Part shown: positions 20,654 to 30,423 of the stretch, one piece after another
How positions within the stretch are numbered: the first letter of the stretch is position 1
Layout of the letters: every line of letters starts with the position of its first letter
Assembly (NCBI GenBank): GCA_945883145.1
Contig: CAMCXB010000002.1
Coordinates: 57,719-121,718 of the forward strand
Length of the DNA stretch: 64,000 nucleotides
Origin: Bordetella parapertussis
GTDB lineage: Bacteria > Pseudomonadota > Gammaproteobacteria > Burkholderiales > Burkholderiaceae_D
Direction of reading: 5' to 3'
The notes under the pieces: generated by a model
The model's database searches: none
The model's input: the letters and a program-made list of their open reading frames with translations, nothing else
Told to the model about the DNA's origin: nothing
Made by a program: the position numbers and the translations under genes

Positions 20654-22144
20654 ATGCTGTCAACTATTTCATATCTGAGTCTAGCTATCTGGGTGCCAAT
20701 CGCATTTGGAGCACTAGTGCTGACTAGAGCTGGCGATGAAAACGCAAGAATCGCGAGAATTCTTGCTCTCTTTGGCGCTATCGTTAGTTTTTTAGTGACC
20801 TTGCCCATAGTGCTCAACTTCGATGTACAAGCACATGGCATGCAGTTTGTGGAAAGCGTGCCTTGGATAGGGCGCTTTAATATTTTCTATGCCTTAGGCA
20901 TAGATGGCATCTCTCTGTGGTTCATACCACTGACTGCCTTCATGACCATTATTGTTGTGATTGCAGGTTGGGAAGTCATACAACAACGAGTGTCGCAATA
21001 CATGGGTGCCTTCTTGATTTTATCGGGCTTAATGATCGGTGTGTTTTGCGCAATCGATGCCATGTTGTTTTATGTCTTCTTCGAAGCAACGCTGATCCCG
21101 ATGTTCATCATTGTTGGTGTGTGGGGTGGTCCACGTCGTGTGTATGCAGCGATTAAATTCTTCCTCTATACCTTGCTTGGCTCCTTGCTGATGTTGATCG
21201 CATTGATCTATCTGTATTTCGAATCAGGTGGAAGTTTTGATGTATTGGCATGGCATAAGCTGCCACTCGGCATGACAGCGCAAACATTAGTGTTTTTTGC
21301 TTTCTTGTTTGCCTTTGCAGTCAAAGTCCCAATGTGGCCAGTGCATACTTGGTTGCCTGATGCGCACGTTGAAGCACCGACCGGTGGCTCCGTGATTTTG
21401 GCTGCCATCATGTTGAAACTCGGTGGCTATGGCTTCTTACGTTTTTCATTGCCAGTCACGCCTGATGCAAGTCATAGCTTAGCTGCCATGATGATCGTAC
21501 TTTCTTTAATCGCCGTGATTTATATTGGACTCGTTGCCTTAGTGCAGGCCGACATGAAAAAACTTGTCGCCTATTCATCGATTGCACACATGGGTTTTGT
21601 GACCCTAGGCTTTTTCATGTTTAGTGATATGGCTGTGAATGGCGCCATCATGCAAATGATTTCGCACGGCTTCGTATCCGGTGCGATGTTCTTATGTATA
21701 GGCGTGTTATACGACCGCTTACATTCCCGTGAAATCGCTGATTACGGCGGTGTGATTAACGTCATGCCGCGTTTTGCTGCGCTCTTCATGCTGTTCTCAT
21801 TAGCCAATGCAGGCTTGCCAGCGACATCAGGTTTTATCGGTGAATTCATGGTGATACTTGGCGCTGTTAAATACAACTTCTGGATCGGTGCTTTAGCTGC
21901 AACAGCATTGATCTTGGGCGCTGCTTATTCACTCTGGTTAGTTAAGCGTGTAGTGTTGGGTGAAATAAAAAATCCTCATGTCACTTCGCTCGCTGATTTA
22001 ACGGGACGAGAATTTTTTATGCTGGGCATACTAGCAATAGCGGTATTGTGGATGGGTGTGTATCCCGCGCCATTTACCGATGCCATGCAAACTTCGGTTA
22101 ATGATTTGCTGCAGCATGTGCAGATCAGTAAGCTACCTCACTAA
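20654..22144 (+). CDS. nuoM: NADH-quinone oxidoreductase subunit M
   Basis: Antiporter-like membrane subunit ND4 (496 aa, about 14 helices). The proton-channel Glu is in FYVFFEATLIPM, and the Lys and His segments are in KVPMWPVHTWLPDAHVEAPT. It begins 43 nt after nuoL and is followed by nuoN after 35 nt. Confidence 0.96.
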   Translation: MLSTISYLSLAIWVPIAFGALVLTRAGDENARIARILALFGAIVSFLVTLPIVLNFDVQAHGMQFVESVPWIGRFNIFYALGIDGISLWFIPLTAFMTIIVVIAGWEVIQQRVSQYMGAFLILSGLMIGVFCAIDAMLFYVFFEATLIPMFIIVGVWGGPRRVYAAIKFFLYTLLGSLLMLIALIYLYFESGGSFDVLAWHKLPLGMTAQTLVFFAFLFAFAVKVPMWPVHTWLPDAHVEAPTGGSVILAAIMLKLGGYGFLRFSLPVTPDASHSLAAMMIVLSLIAVIYIGLVALVQADMKKLVAYSSIAHMGFVTLGFFMFSDMAVNGAIMQMISHGFVSGAMFLCIGVLYDRLHSREIADYGGVINVMPRFAALFMLFSLANAGLPATSGFIGEFMVILGAVKYNFWIGALAATALILGAAYSLWLVKRVVLGEIKNPHVTSLADLTGREFFMLGILAIAVLWMGVYPAPFTDAMQTSVNDLLQHVQISKLPH

Positions 22145-22179
22145 GCTAATTTACTAAGATTTAGGCGAAAGCAGTCACA

Positions 22180-23667
22180 ATGAATGCACTTAATCTGATT
22201 CCTGCGATAACGGAAATTTTTCTGGTCTTAGCGATCATGCTGATTTTAGTAGTCAGCTTGTTTTTCAAAGAAGAAAACGGTCCTGTTAGCTATACGCTGT
22301 CATTAATCGTGTTGGCTGTGTGCGCAGCTCTCTCTTTTTATCATTTAGACGCAGGATTAACCACGACAGCCTTTGGCAATATGTTTGTTGCAGATCCACT
22401 CGCCAACTTACTAAAATTGGCAGCCTGTATCGCTACCGCCATCACACTCATTTATTCACGACTCTATACCAGTGATAGAGGCATGTTGAGTGGTTTTCTG
22501 AGTGGTGAATTTTACGTACTCGCATTGCTGACCTTGTTAGGTCAGATGATTATGATCTCTGGGAACAACTTCCTAATCATTTATCTCGGCCTAGAAATGA
22601 TGTCCTTATCACTCTATGCATTGGTAGCATTGCGTCGTGATCATGTCGCTTCAACTGAAGCTTCCATGAAATACTTCATCTTAGGTGCCTTAGCATCAGG
22701 TTTCATGTTGTATGGCATTTCCATGTTGTATGGTGCAACAGGCACACTAGATCTAAGTCGCGTTGCTACTGCAACCGCAGATGGCACAGCCAATAAAACT
22801 ATTCTCGTGTTTGGATTAGTATTCTTGGTCTCTGGTCTTGCATTTAAACTCGGCACAGCACCATTCCACATGTGGGTGCCAGATGTTTATCAAGGCGCGC
22901 CAACCTCAGTCACACTCTTATTAGGTGCTGCACCTAAGTTAGCAGCCTTTGCGATTTGCATACGATTCTTAGTCGAAGGGTTGGGAGCACTAGTCGCTGA
23001 TTGGCAGCAAATGCTCACCGTTATGGCAGTGGTCTCTATCGCAGTGGGCAACATCACCGCAATTGCGCAAACCAACATCAAGCGTATGTTGGCGTATTCC
23101 ACCATCTCGCAAATGGGCTTCATGTTGCTAGGCTTGTTGTCTGGTTTTTATGCAGGCGCGCCAGCTGATGCTGCAACCAATGCTTATAGTTCAGCTTTGT
23201 TCTATGCACTGACTTATGTCTTCACAACCTTGGGTACATTTGGCATTGTCATGCTGCTGGCACGTCAAGGATTTGAAGCAGATAACTTAGAAGATTACAA
23301 AGGACTCAATCAGCGGAGCCCATGGTTTGCTGCTGTCATGATGATGCTGTTGTTGTCACTCGCAGGCTTGCCACCGATGGTAGGCTTCTACGCCAAGCTT
23401 TCAGTCTTACAAGCCGTGTTTGCAACCGGACAAATTTGGTTAGCCTTGTTTGCCGTGTTGTTCTCATTAATCGGAGCGTATTACTACTTACGCATAATCA
23501 AACTCATGTACTTTGATGAAGCAGTTGATAAGCATCCAATCGTCATCAATCGCAGCATGGGATTAACACTATCAGCCAATGGACTTGCAGTCTTAGTTGT
23601 TGGCATATGGCCAGGTGCATTAATGGCACTGTGCACATACACAATTTCGCGTGTACTAGCATCTTGA
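22180..23667 (+). CDS. nuoN: NADH-quinone oxidoreductase subunit N
   Basis: Antiporter-like membrane subunit ND2 (495 aa, about 14 helices). Conserved parts are YLGLEMMSLSLYALVA, the KLGTAPFHMWVPDVYQGAPT loop and KRMLAYSTISQMGF. It is the last gene of the nuo operon and is followed by a strong terminator, so the complete 14-subunit set ends here. Confidence 0.96.
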   Translation: MNALNLIPAITEIFLVLAIMLILVVSLFFKEENGPVSYTLSLIVLAVCAALSFYHLDAGLTTTAFGNMFVADPLANLLKLAACIATAITLIYSRLYTSDRGMLSGFLSGEFYVLALLTLLGQMIMISGNNFLIIYLGLEMMSLSLYALVALRRDHVASTEASMKYFILGALASGFMLYGISMLYGATGTLDLSRVATATADGTANKTILVFGLVFLVSGLAFKLGTAPFHMWVPDVYQGAPTSVTLLLGAAPKLAAFAICIRFLVEGLGALVADWQQMLTVMAVVSIAVGNITAIAQTNIKRMLAYSTISQMGFMLLGLLSGFYAGAPADAATNAYSSALFYALTYVFTTLGTFGIVMLLARQGFEADNLEDYKGLNQRSPWFAAVMMMLLLSLAGLPPMVGFYAKLSVLQAVFATGQIWLALFAVLFSLIGAYYYLRIIKLMYFDEAVDKHPIVINRSMGLTLSANGLAVLVVGIWPGALMALCTYTISRVLAS

Positions 23668-23706
23668 GTAATTCACATTAGCACCACGTACCATTAAAAA
23701 AAATAC

Positions 23707-23744
23707 AAAAGCCGATCTGATGAAAAATACAGATCGGCTTTTTT
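23707..23744 (+). terminator. Terminator of the nuo operon
   Basis: AAAAGCCGATCT (23707-23718) and AGATCGGCTTTT (23731-23742) form a perfect 12-bp stem followed by T residues. Confidence 0.93.
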
Positions 23745-23776
23745 AATACCCATCTCAATAACAAACTCTTAGCATC

Positions 23777-24343
23777 ATGGATGAACATCTAAAAGAAAAA
23801 TTAATCAGCGGTGAAATCGTCTATGAAGGTGAATTCCTAAAAATCAGACGTGACATCGTTCGTCTGCCAGACGGTAAAGAAACCTCACGCGAATATCTCC
23901 GTCATCCAGGTGCTGTCGTCATCTTGCCTTTGTTGGAAGATGGACGAGTCGTACTAGAGCGTCAGTATCGGTACCCACCTGATCAAGTCTTTATAGAATT
24001 CCCAGCTGGTAAATTGCATGAAGGTGAAGATTCATTACTTTGCGCGCAGCGTGAATTACAAGAAGAAACCGGTTACACCGCAAACAGTTGGCAATATATT
24101 TGCACCATACATAACGCCATCGCCTATTCAGATGAGCATCTTGACCTTTATCTGGCGCGTGGACTACAAACAGGAAAAGCACAACTTGATGATGGTGAAT
24201 TCTTAGATGTAATCGCCATCCCATTTGAAGAACTCATGACATGGATACAGCAAGGTAAAGTCACCGATGTAAAAACCATCATCGGTGCCTTCTGGTTAGA
24301 AAAAATCATGCAGGGTAGTTGGACACCGCCAGACAGAAAATAA
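23777..24343 (+). CDS. Nudix hydrolase, ADP-ribose pyrophosphatase type
   Basis: NudF-like Nudix enzyme (188 aa) expected to split ADP-ribose or similar nucleoside diphosphate compounds into AMP and a sugar phosphate. The Nudix box G-x5-E-x7-REUXEEXGU is complete around residues 78-100 (begins GKLHEGED, ends RELQEETGY), preceded by the family motif ERQYRYPPDQVFIEFPAG. It begins 33 nt after the nuo terminator; a place beside complex I genes is common in this group and may reflect NAD(H)-derived metabolite housekeeping. The precise substrate is not determined by sequence. Confidence 0.88.
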   Translation: MDEHLKEKLISGEIVYEGEFLKIRRDIVRLPDGKETSREYLRHPGAVVILPLLEDGRVVLERQYRYPPDQVFIEFPAGKLHEGEDSLLCAQRELQEETGYTANSWQYICTIHNAIAYSDEHLDLYLARGLQTGKAQLDDGEFLDVIAIPFEELMTWIQQGKVTDVKTIIGAFWLEKIMQGSWTPPDRK

Positions 24344-24798
24344 TTATCCACCACACTCCACTTTCAGTGAGTAAGTAGGGCGCAATACATTGCGCCGAAT
24401 GGAAAAGTAAAAATGAGTCTAAATGACCTGCGCAAGTAGTAAAGATGCAACATCATTCGTCAGACGCGCAGTAAGAAATAACCCTGCAATTTCTAGATCA
24501 TTCCAAGTAGCTTCAGGTGAGTGATAGCTAAGCTTTAGAACTAGCTGTAGCCTTAGCTATAACTGCACGCATAGTACATCCAAAAATAAATGCTTCTAAG
24601 TGCATATCACCGTACCCATTTAAGATTCATAAAAAAACTCTACAAGAATGCTGCAAATAAAAAAGTGTTGTTTTTTTTCATAAACAACATAGTACATCGC
24701 GAAACTGGATTTCCTTCTCCGTTTTTGATTAGATAGATCGCTGATCGGACATTCACCGACCATCGGACTCTTATCTAAACTTTCAATATGGAGCGAAC
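24344..24798. other. 455-bp intergenic region before the RTX/VCBS gene
   Basis: No gene supported. It holds one copy of a 39-bp palindromic repeat (24379-24417). A hairpin TGTTGTTT/AAACAACA (24666-24673 with 24682-24689) follows. The remainder is AT-rich with many in-frame stops. The promoter of the downstream gene must lie here, but no convincing -35/-10 pair was identified. GGAGCG precedes the downstream ATG. Confidence 0.6.
24379..24417 (+). repeat. 39-bp palindromic repeat, copy 1
   Basis: An 18-bp near-palindrome GGCGCAATACATTGCGCC followed by 21 bases ending in GGAAAAGTAAAAATGAG. It matches the copy at 27526-27564 at 37 of 39 positions, in the same orientation. The two copies bracket the RTX/VCBS gene. 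It resembles a dispersed intergenic REP-like element. Confidence 0.8.
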
Positions 24799-27489
24799 AT
24801 GACTACAACTGGAATGATTATTAATGGCACTGAAGGGAACAACCGCTTAACAGGTGGTTCAGGAAATGATGTCATTAACGGCAATGGAGGCAACGATAGA
24901 CTGAGTGGTGGATCAGGTGCCGACACACTGAATGGTGGAGCAGGTAAGGATGAACTCAATGGTGGTTCTGGTAATGATGTTTTAGATGGTGGAAGTGGTA
25001 GTGATGAACTCGAAGGTGGTTCAGGCAATGACACCCTCATCTACACCCTTGCAGAGAATAATATCGTAGGTAAGTTTACCTATGATGAATATGAAGGTGG
25101 CTCAGGCACCGACACTCTAGAACTGCGCTTCACTCGTGCTGAGTGGATGAATACATCCAATCAAACAGTGCTACAGAGTTATTTGAATTGGGCGAATCGT
25201 TCAGGCAGTAGTTGCAGATGGGATGATGACTTCACCTTCAGATTTGGTAACGCTAGACTAGAAATAGAGGATATAGAAAAACTGGTTGTGAAAGTGGATG
25301 GTGCTGAAATCGTCAATGCGGGTAAAAATCAATTGGTTGCTAAACTAGATGAAATCGAAATCACTGAAGAAGAAATTGCGGCAAGAAAGATTGATGTCTT
25401 ATTCAATGACAGTAAGGGTGATTTGGTCAAAGAGTTGAAGTTAGAAACTGGTCCTGCAAAAGGGTCAGTCGTACTTGTCAAAGACAATCCTAATAATGCC
25501 AATACTTGGTATTTCAATTACACACCTGATAGTACTCATTATCAGTATTTAAAAGCAGGAGAAACTGCAACTGAAAGCTTTACTTACATGGTCACCGATG
25601 CGAAAGGTCTTAGTGCGACTGGCGCAGTGAATATCAACATTCTAGATGTGAATGACGAGGCAGTGATTACATTTGATAAACCACGCAAATTAATAGAGGA
25701 TGAAAATTCTTCAACTTTATCTTTAATTGGATCTGTAAAACTAGAAGATAAAGATCAAAATGAAAATAATCTATTAACATTCATGCCTGACTCAGGTAAC
25801 TTAGGTAGTTTAACTCAATCACCTATCAACGTAAAAGATCCAAATACAGATGAAGTAATCGCAACTAATTACCTTTATTACTTTACTGTTGAAAATAGTA
25901 AGGTGCAATATCTTGCTCAGGGTCAAATTAAACAAGAAACATTTACTATGGTTTCAAAAGATGGAACTTCTAAAACCCTTACCTTCGAGATAGTAGGTGT
26001 GAATGATGCAGCAGTGATTGGCGATCCAACCAACACTCAAGTAACAGAAGATGCCGGTGATATCGTTGATGGATTCATTACATTAACAGGAGATATAACA
26101 ATCACCGATGCTGATAAAGACGAAGCTAGCTTCGTTGCCTCTTTCACTAAGAATAAAGGCGAATTTCTTTTGCAAAGCGATGGAAGCTACACCTATAAAT
26201 TAAATAATGCAGATATACAGTCTTTAAATGCAAGCGATTATCTTTTCGATGATTTTACAATTTTTGCAAAAGACGGCACAGATAAAACGATTCGTATCAC
26301 GATCAATGGCGCTGATGATATTGTGAACAGTGCGCCTGTAGTGAAAGAATTAGGACAAGGCGAAAATAAATATGCAGGTAGTGCGAATGTGGAAGAGTTG
26401 ATTAACTTAGATCACTTCAAATCTACTCCTGCAATCAATACTGATATCAAATACAAAGCAAAATATGATTTTGATCATGTCCGCACGGGTCAATTTACTT
26501 TTAGTGATTCGGATCTTACAGATACGTTCACTATAACAAGCGAGGCAGCTGGCCTAGAGAGAAATTTAGGAATACTTACTTTCGACGATTATACAAACGC
26601 GAAAGATTCAAGCGGCAATATTATTGATGGTGAGTATATTGTTAAATGGACTTACACCGTTAAAGATAGTGATCTTGATTCTTTGAATACACCAGCTGCT
26701 GGAAGTTCTAGCAAAGACGATGATTTCATCGTAACCATTAATGATGGCACTACAACAATAGATACTAAAATAATGCTGAATTTATTTGGACGTAATGAGA
26801 TTGAGTTTGTTGGTGGGTTTGATGAAGGAAATAATGTTTTTGAGGACACGGATGGGTCTAATAAATTTCCCTCTTCTTCTGCTGGAAAAGATGTGGCGTA
26901 CGCAGGAGATGGCAATGATGATTTAAGCAGTAAATCTTTTAGTGAAATAGTGGCATATGGTGAGAATGGTAATGATGTATTGACTTCGAATAGTCTAAAT
27001 ACTGTTTTTTTTGGTGGAGAAGGTGATGATAATTTATCGTTTCAATTTAGGGTTACAAATATATTAGCTTTGGGTGGAAACGGTAATGACTTTTTTGGTT
27101 TTGGGAGTGATAATACTTCACAAGGAAGAAAAGCTTATATGTGGGGTGGTGCAGGTAGTGATTTTTTCGAGCTGTTTGGAAAATCATCAAAGAGTATTGA
27201 TTGGGTAATGGATTTTGATGGACGAAAGCCTATAGATGGTGGAGATAAAATCAATTTCTTTTTAGGTGCAACTGATTATAATTGGGCAATATCTGGAACG
27301 AATCTAGAAAAAAAATCTGCTGATGATAAACACCCGTTCTTAAGTGAGGGTGCAGAATATTATGATTTACAAATTAATCGTAGTGCTGATTTGAATAATC
27401 CAATTTGGTTATCTATATTAAATTTAGTTGGTGTTGATGGTACTGAGATCACCTTACAAGGTTTAATTGATAATGGAAATTTAGTCTAG
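24799..27489 (+). CDS. Large RTX/VCBS-repeat secreted or surface protein
   Basis: An 896-residue acidic protein. Residues about 9-80 hold eight or so RTX nonapeptides (GGSGNDVIN, GGSGADTLN and so on) that bind calcium in this family. Residues about 195-500 contain cadherin/VCBS-like modules (each with a VTDAKG or DVND-like signature), and residues 690-790 hold degenerate GGxGND repeats. There is no N-terminal Sec signal. The family is usually exported by a type I system through an uncleaved C-terminal signal, but no T1SS genes are near. RTX repeats at the N-terminus are unusual. The 3' half is more AT-rich than neighbours, suggesting acquisition. Likely an adhesin or biofilm protein; function is inferred only. 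Confidence 0.75.
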   Translation: MTTTGMIINGTEGNNRLTGGSGNDVINGNGGNDRLSGGSGADTLNGGAGKDELNGGSGNDVLDGGSGSDELEGGSGNDTLIYTLAENNIVGKFTYDEYEGGSGTDTLELRFTRAEWMNTSNQTVLQSYLNWANRSGSSCRWDDDFTFRFGNARLEIEDIEKLVVKVDGAEIVNAGKNQLVAKLDEIEITEEEIAARKIDVLFNDSKGDLVKELKLETGPAKGSVVLVKDNPNNANTWYFNYTPDSTHYQYLKAGETATESFTYMVTDAKGLSATGAVNINILDVNDEAVITFDKPRKLIEDENSSTLSLIGSVKLEDKDQNENNLLTFMPDSGNLGSLTQSPINVKDPNTDEVIATNYLYYFTVENSKVQYLAQGQIKQETFTMVSKDGTSKTLTFEIVGVNDAAVIGDPTNTQVTEDAGDIVDGFITLTGDITITDADKDEASFVASFTKNKGEFLLQSDGSYTYKLNNADIQSLNASDYLFDDFTIFAKDGTDKTIRITINGADDIVNSAPVVKELGQGENKYAGSANVEELINLDHFKSTPAINTDIKYKAKYDFDHVRTGQFTFSDSDLTDTFTITSEAAGLERNLGILTFDDYTNAKDSSGNIIDGEYIVKWTYTVKDSDLDSLNTPAAGSSSKDDDFIVTINDGTTTIDTKIMLNLFGRNEIEFVGGFDEGNNVFEDTDGSNKFPSSSAGKDVAYAGDGNDDLSSKSFSEIVAYGENGNDVLTSNSLNTVFFGGEGDDNLSFQFRVTNILALGGNGNDFFGFGSDNTSQGRKAYMWGGAGSDFFELFGKSSKSIDWVMDFDGRKPIDGGDKINFFLGATDYNWAISGTNLEKKSADDKHPFLSEGAEYYDLQINRSADLNNPIWLSILNLVGVDGTEITLQGLIDNGNLV

Positions 27490-27525
27490 TTATAAGCTCT
27501 AGCAGTAGTTTTGCAAGATTCATGC

Positions 27526-27564
27526 GGCGCAATGCATTGCGCCGTATGGAAAAGTAAAAATGAG
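27526..27564 (+). repeat. 39-bp palindromic repeat, copy 2
   Basis: Copy 2 of the element at 24379-24417, here with a fully symmetric core GGCGCAATGCATTGCGCC. It differs from copy 1 at two positions (A/G in the palindrome centre and A/T just after it). It lies 36 bp after the stop of the RTX/VCBS gene and abuts the terminator at 27569. Confidence 0.8.
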
Positions 27565-27568
27565 GCAT

Positions 27569-27602
27569 AAAAAAACCCGCTTAGTTAAAGCGGGTTTTTT
27601 CA
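27569..27602. terminator. Bidirectional terminator between the RTX/VCBS gene and rne
   Basis: AAAAACCCGC (27571-27580) pairs with GCGGGTTTTT (27590-27599). A-tract and T-tract on either side make it functional for both converging genes. Confidence 0.92.
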
Positions 27603-27621
27603 TATGCTGCGAGAAAAATAT

Positions 27622-30423
27622 TTATCGCTGTGTTTCGATTTGAACCAATGGTTCATCCGCAATCACTGGAGTAGGTTTTCTTTCTCTTGGTATGCGTTGT
27701 TCAACAACAGTTGGTGTGCTTTGTTGTACTGAGCGCAGTTTTTCTGGATCAGTGACTGCCATGGTGAGCCCTGCTGCTTGTAGTACGGCTTCTAAATTTT
27801 CTACCGTTGCGACTGGTGCAGGTTGACGAATCACTGGAGCTGCTACTGGTGCTGCTGCCGGAGCAACTACTGGCGCAACTACTGGCGCTGCTACCGGAGC
27901 ATCTACTGGCGCTGTTATCTGAGTAGCTACTGGTGCAGAAACAGGTGTTTCATGATGAATAATCGGCTGCACAACTGGAGCCATGTCTGAGCTTGTTGGC
28001 GCAGGTTCAAAGTAAGTTGTGCTTGCTACGATCTCCGGTGCTGTCGTGTGTTGTGGCGCATGTGTTGTGACTGATGGCTGCACGGCTTCATGTTGATGTG
28101 CATGCGTTTGTGCTGCAACAACTGGTGCGTGCTCGCTTGCATGATGATGCGTATGCACTGGCTCGTGATGATGTGCTTCACCACTGTTGTCACTCGCATG
28201 GGTAGTGTGTGCAGTATCCATCATGTCATGTACATGATCTCCTGATTCATTATCCTGTTGATCATCTGTGTTGGACACATCGGATGGATCACGGTCACGA
28301 CGATTACGATTACGACCACCACGACGACGTCTGCGTTTTGGTTGTTCATCTCCCTCTGGACCATTCGCTGTTTCTAGTTGTGGGCCAGGTGCTTGATGTT
28401 GTTCATGTGCAGGCAAGAGCGTTTGCTGCTCAACAGGATTCAATAATGCTTCCTCTGTTGCAGGTGCATTCCTATCTTTGCGCTGACCACGTTGTGGACG
28501 CTCACGACGATTTTCATTCGGCTCTCTAGGCTCTTTAGGCTCGCGTGGTGGTTTAGGTTGACGCTGTGCATTCGGCTCTTTAGCTTCTGCACCTGCTGTT
28601 GCAGGACGATCTTCTTTATCACGACCACCACGACCGCGACCACGACCACGGCCACGAGCAGGGCGATCTCCACGATCACGATGTGTGGGTTTAGCACTTG
28701 TGCTTGTTGCTGGTTCAGCAGGCTTTTTACGGAATAGTCCAAACAAGCGTGATAAGAAACCTTCGGCTGCATCACCACTTGCAGACTGATTAGGACGTCT
28801 ATCAACGATAGGCGCAGGTTGATCTGGTGTGATGGTTTTTACTACTGCTTCTTGGCGTGGACGTGATTCTTCTTTCTGGCGCTTGCTATAACCGATGTCG
28901 GTATTCATTTGTTCAGCGATGGTGTAGCTGGCCTGCAGATCTTCGAGACGCGTATCATCATGCTTGAGGCGCTCAAGTTTGTAATGCGGTGTTTCGAGGA
29001 ATTTATTCGGAATCAGAATAACGTTCACACGATGACGGGTTTCGATTTTTAAAATTTCACCACGTTTTTCATTCAACAAGAATGCAGCAACATCAACCGG
29101 CACTTGTACGTGAATCGCGGCTGAATTTTCTTTCATTGCTTCTTCCTGAATAATGCGCAGGACTTGTAATGCAGAGGATTCAGTGTCACGAATATGCCCC
29201 GTGCCATTACAACGTGGGCAAGTCACATGACTACCTTCCGACAAAGAAGGACGCAGACGTTGACGTGAGAGCTCCATCAAACCAAAGCGTGAAATCTTAC
29301 CCATCTGTACGCGAGCACGATCGTAGTGCAAGGCATCTTTGAGGCGGTTTTCTATTTCACGTTGATTTTTCGAGTTTTCCATGTCGATAAAATCGATCAC
29401 GATCAAACCACCTAAGTCACGCAAACGTAATTGACGCGCTACTTCTTCTGCTGCTTCTAAATTTGTGTTGAAGGCAGTGGTTTCAATATCACCACCGCGT
29501 GTTGCTCTGGCTGAGTTAACGTCAACTGAAACTAAGGCTTCAGTATGGTCGATCACGATAGCGCCACCGGAAGGCAAAGGAACGGTACGTGAGTACGCAG
29601 TTTCGATTTGATGTTCAATCTGGAAGCGTGAGAACAATGGCACATCATCACGATAGCGTTTTACTCTGTGTGCCATGTCAGGCATCACATGGCTCATGAA
29701 TTGTTGAGCTTGTTCGAAGATGTCATCCGTATCAATTAAGACTTCACCGATATCAGGTTGGAAGTAATCGCGAATCGCGCGTATGACTAAAGAAGATTCT
29801 TGATAAATTAAAAATGCACCAGTTGAGGATTGGCTCGCACCTTCAATCGCGCCCCACAACTGCATTAAGTAATTTAAGTCCCACTGCAATTCATCGACAT
29901 TACGACCTATGCCTGCTGTACGAGCAATCACGGACATGCCAGTTGGCAGATCGAGTTTGTCCATGGTGTCGCGTAGTTCTTGTCTGTCTTCACCTTCAAC
30001 CCGACGTGATACGCCGCCACCACGTGGATTGTTAGGCATGAGGACTAGATAGCGACCAGCGAGTGATACAAATGAGGTGAGTGCAGCGCCTTTATTGCCG
30101 CGCTCTTCTTTCTCAACTTGCACCATGATTTCTTGGCCTTCACGTAAAGCATCGCGCACGGATGCATTACGTAGATCGACGCCTTCACGGAAGTAGCTGC
30201 GAGCGACTTCTTTGAATGGCAAGAAGCCGTGGCGTTCTTCGCCATAATTAACGAAGCAAGCTTCGAGTGAGGGTTCAATGCGGGTGATGACGCCTTTGTA
30301 AATGTTTGATTTACGTTGTTCGCGTCCGGTTGTTTCGATATCGATATCAATGAGTTTTTGCCCATCGACGATTGCTACGCGCAGTTCTTCCTGTTGCGTG
30401 GCATTAAACAGCATACGTTTCAT
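27622..30423 (-). CDS. rne: Ribonuclease E
   Basis: Essential endoribonuclease and degradosome scaffold (933 aa). The N-terminus MKRMLFNATQQEELR aligns with E. coli RNase E. The S1 domain (about 40-120), 5'-sensor and DNase-I-like domain follow. Catalytic Asp residues are in SVDVNSARATRGGDIE and VIDFIDM, and the zinc link is CPRCNGTG. The ATG at 30423 is preferred over an upstream in-frame start at 30489 on homology and the ACGGAG site before it. The C-terminal half is disordered: Arg/Gly-rich RNA-binding patches, a His-rich segment (about residues 745-815) and APVVAPV repeats. It has a long upstream region, as in autoregulated rne genes. Confidence 0.96.
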   Translation of the reverse strand: MKRMLFNATQQEELRVAIVDGQKLIDIDIETTGREQRKSNIYKGVITRIEPSLEACFVNYGEERHGFLPFKEVARSYFREGVDLRNASVRDALREGQEIMVQVEKEERGNKGAALTSFVSLAGRYLVLMPNNPRGGGVSRRVEGEDRQELRDTMDKLDLPTGMSVIARTAGIGRNVDELQWDLNYLMQLWGAIEGASQSSTGAFLIYQESSLVIRAIRDYFQPDIGEVLIDTDDIFEQAQQFMSHVMPDMAHRVKRYRDDVPLFSRFQIEHQIETAYSRTVPLPSGGAIVIDHTEALVSVDVNSARATRGGDIETTAFNTNLEAAEEVARQLRLRDLGGLIVIDFIDMENSKNQREIENRLKDALHYDRARVQMGKISRFGLMELSRQRLRPSLSEGSHVTCPRCNGTGHIRDTESSALQVLRIIQEEAMKENSAAIHVQVPVDVAAFLLNEKRGEILKIETRHRVNVILIPNKFLETPHYKLERLKHDDTRLEDLQASYTIAEQMNTDIGYSKRQKEESRPRQEAVVKTITPDQPAPIVDRRPNQSASGDAAEGFLSRLFGLFRKKPAEPATSTSAKPTHRDRGDRPARGRGRGRGRGGRDKEDRPATAGAEAKEPNAQRQPKPPREPKEPREPNENRRERPQRGQRKDRNAPATEEALLNPVEQQTLLPAHEQHQAPGPQLETANGPEGDEQPKRRRRRGGRNRNRRDRDPSDVSNTDDQQDNESGDHVHDMMDTAHTTHASDNSGEAHHHEPVHTHHHASEHAPVVAAQTHAHQHEAVQPSVTTHAPQHTTAPEIVASTTYFEPAPTSSDMAPVVQPIIHHETPVSAPVATQITAPVDAPVAAPVVAPVVAPAAAPVAAPVIRQPAPVATVENLEAVLQAAGLTMAVTDPEKLRSVQQSTPTVVEQRIPRERKPTPVIADEPLVQIETQR

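Noticed and set aside
24840..25045. Possible tandem-repeat or CRISPR-like array
   Set aside because: The periodic 27-bp pattern is the coding sequence of RTX nonapeptides in one long frame; spacers are not variable DNA and there are no cas genes.
28440..28805. 121-codon frame inside rne on the same strand, and plus-strand frames opposite it
   Set aside because: Low-complexity coding sequence of the rne tail produces long shadow frames; the valine-rich translation is the Arg/Gly region read out of phase.
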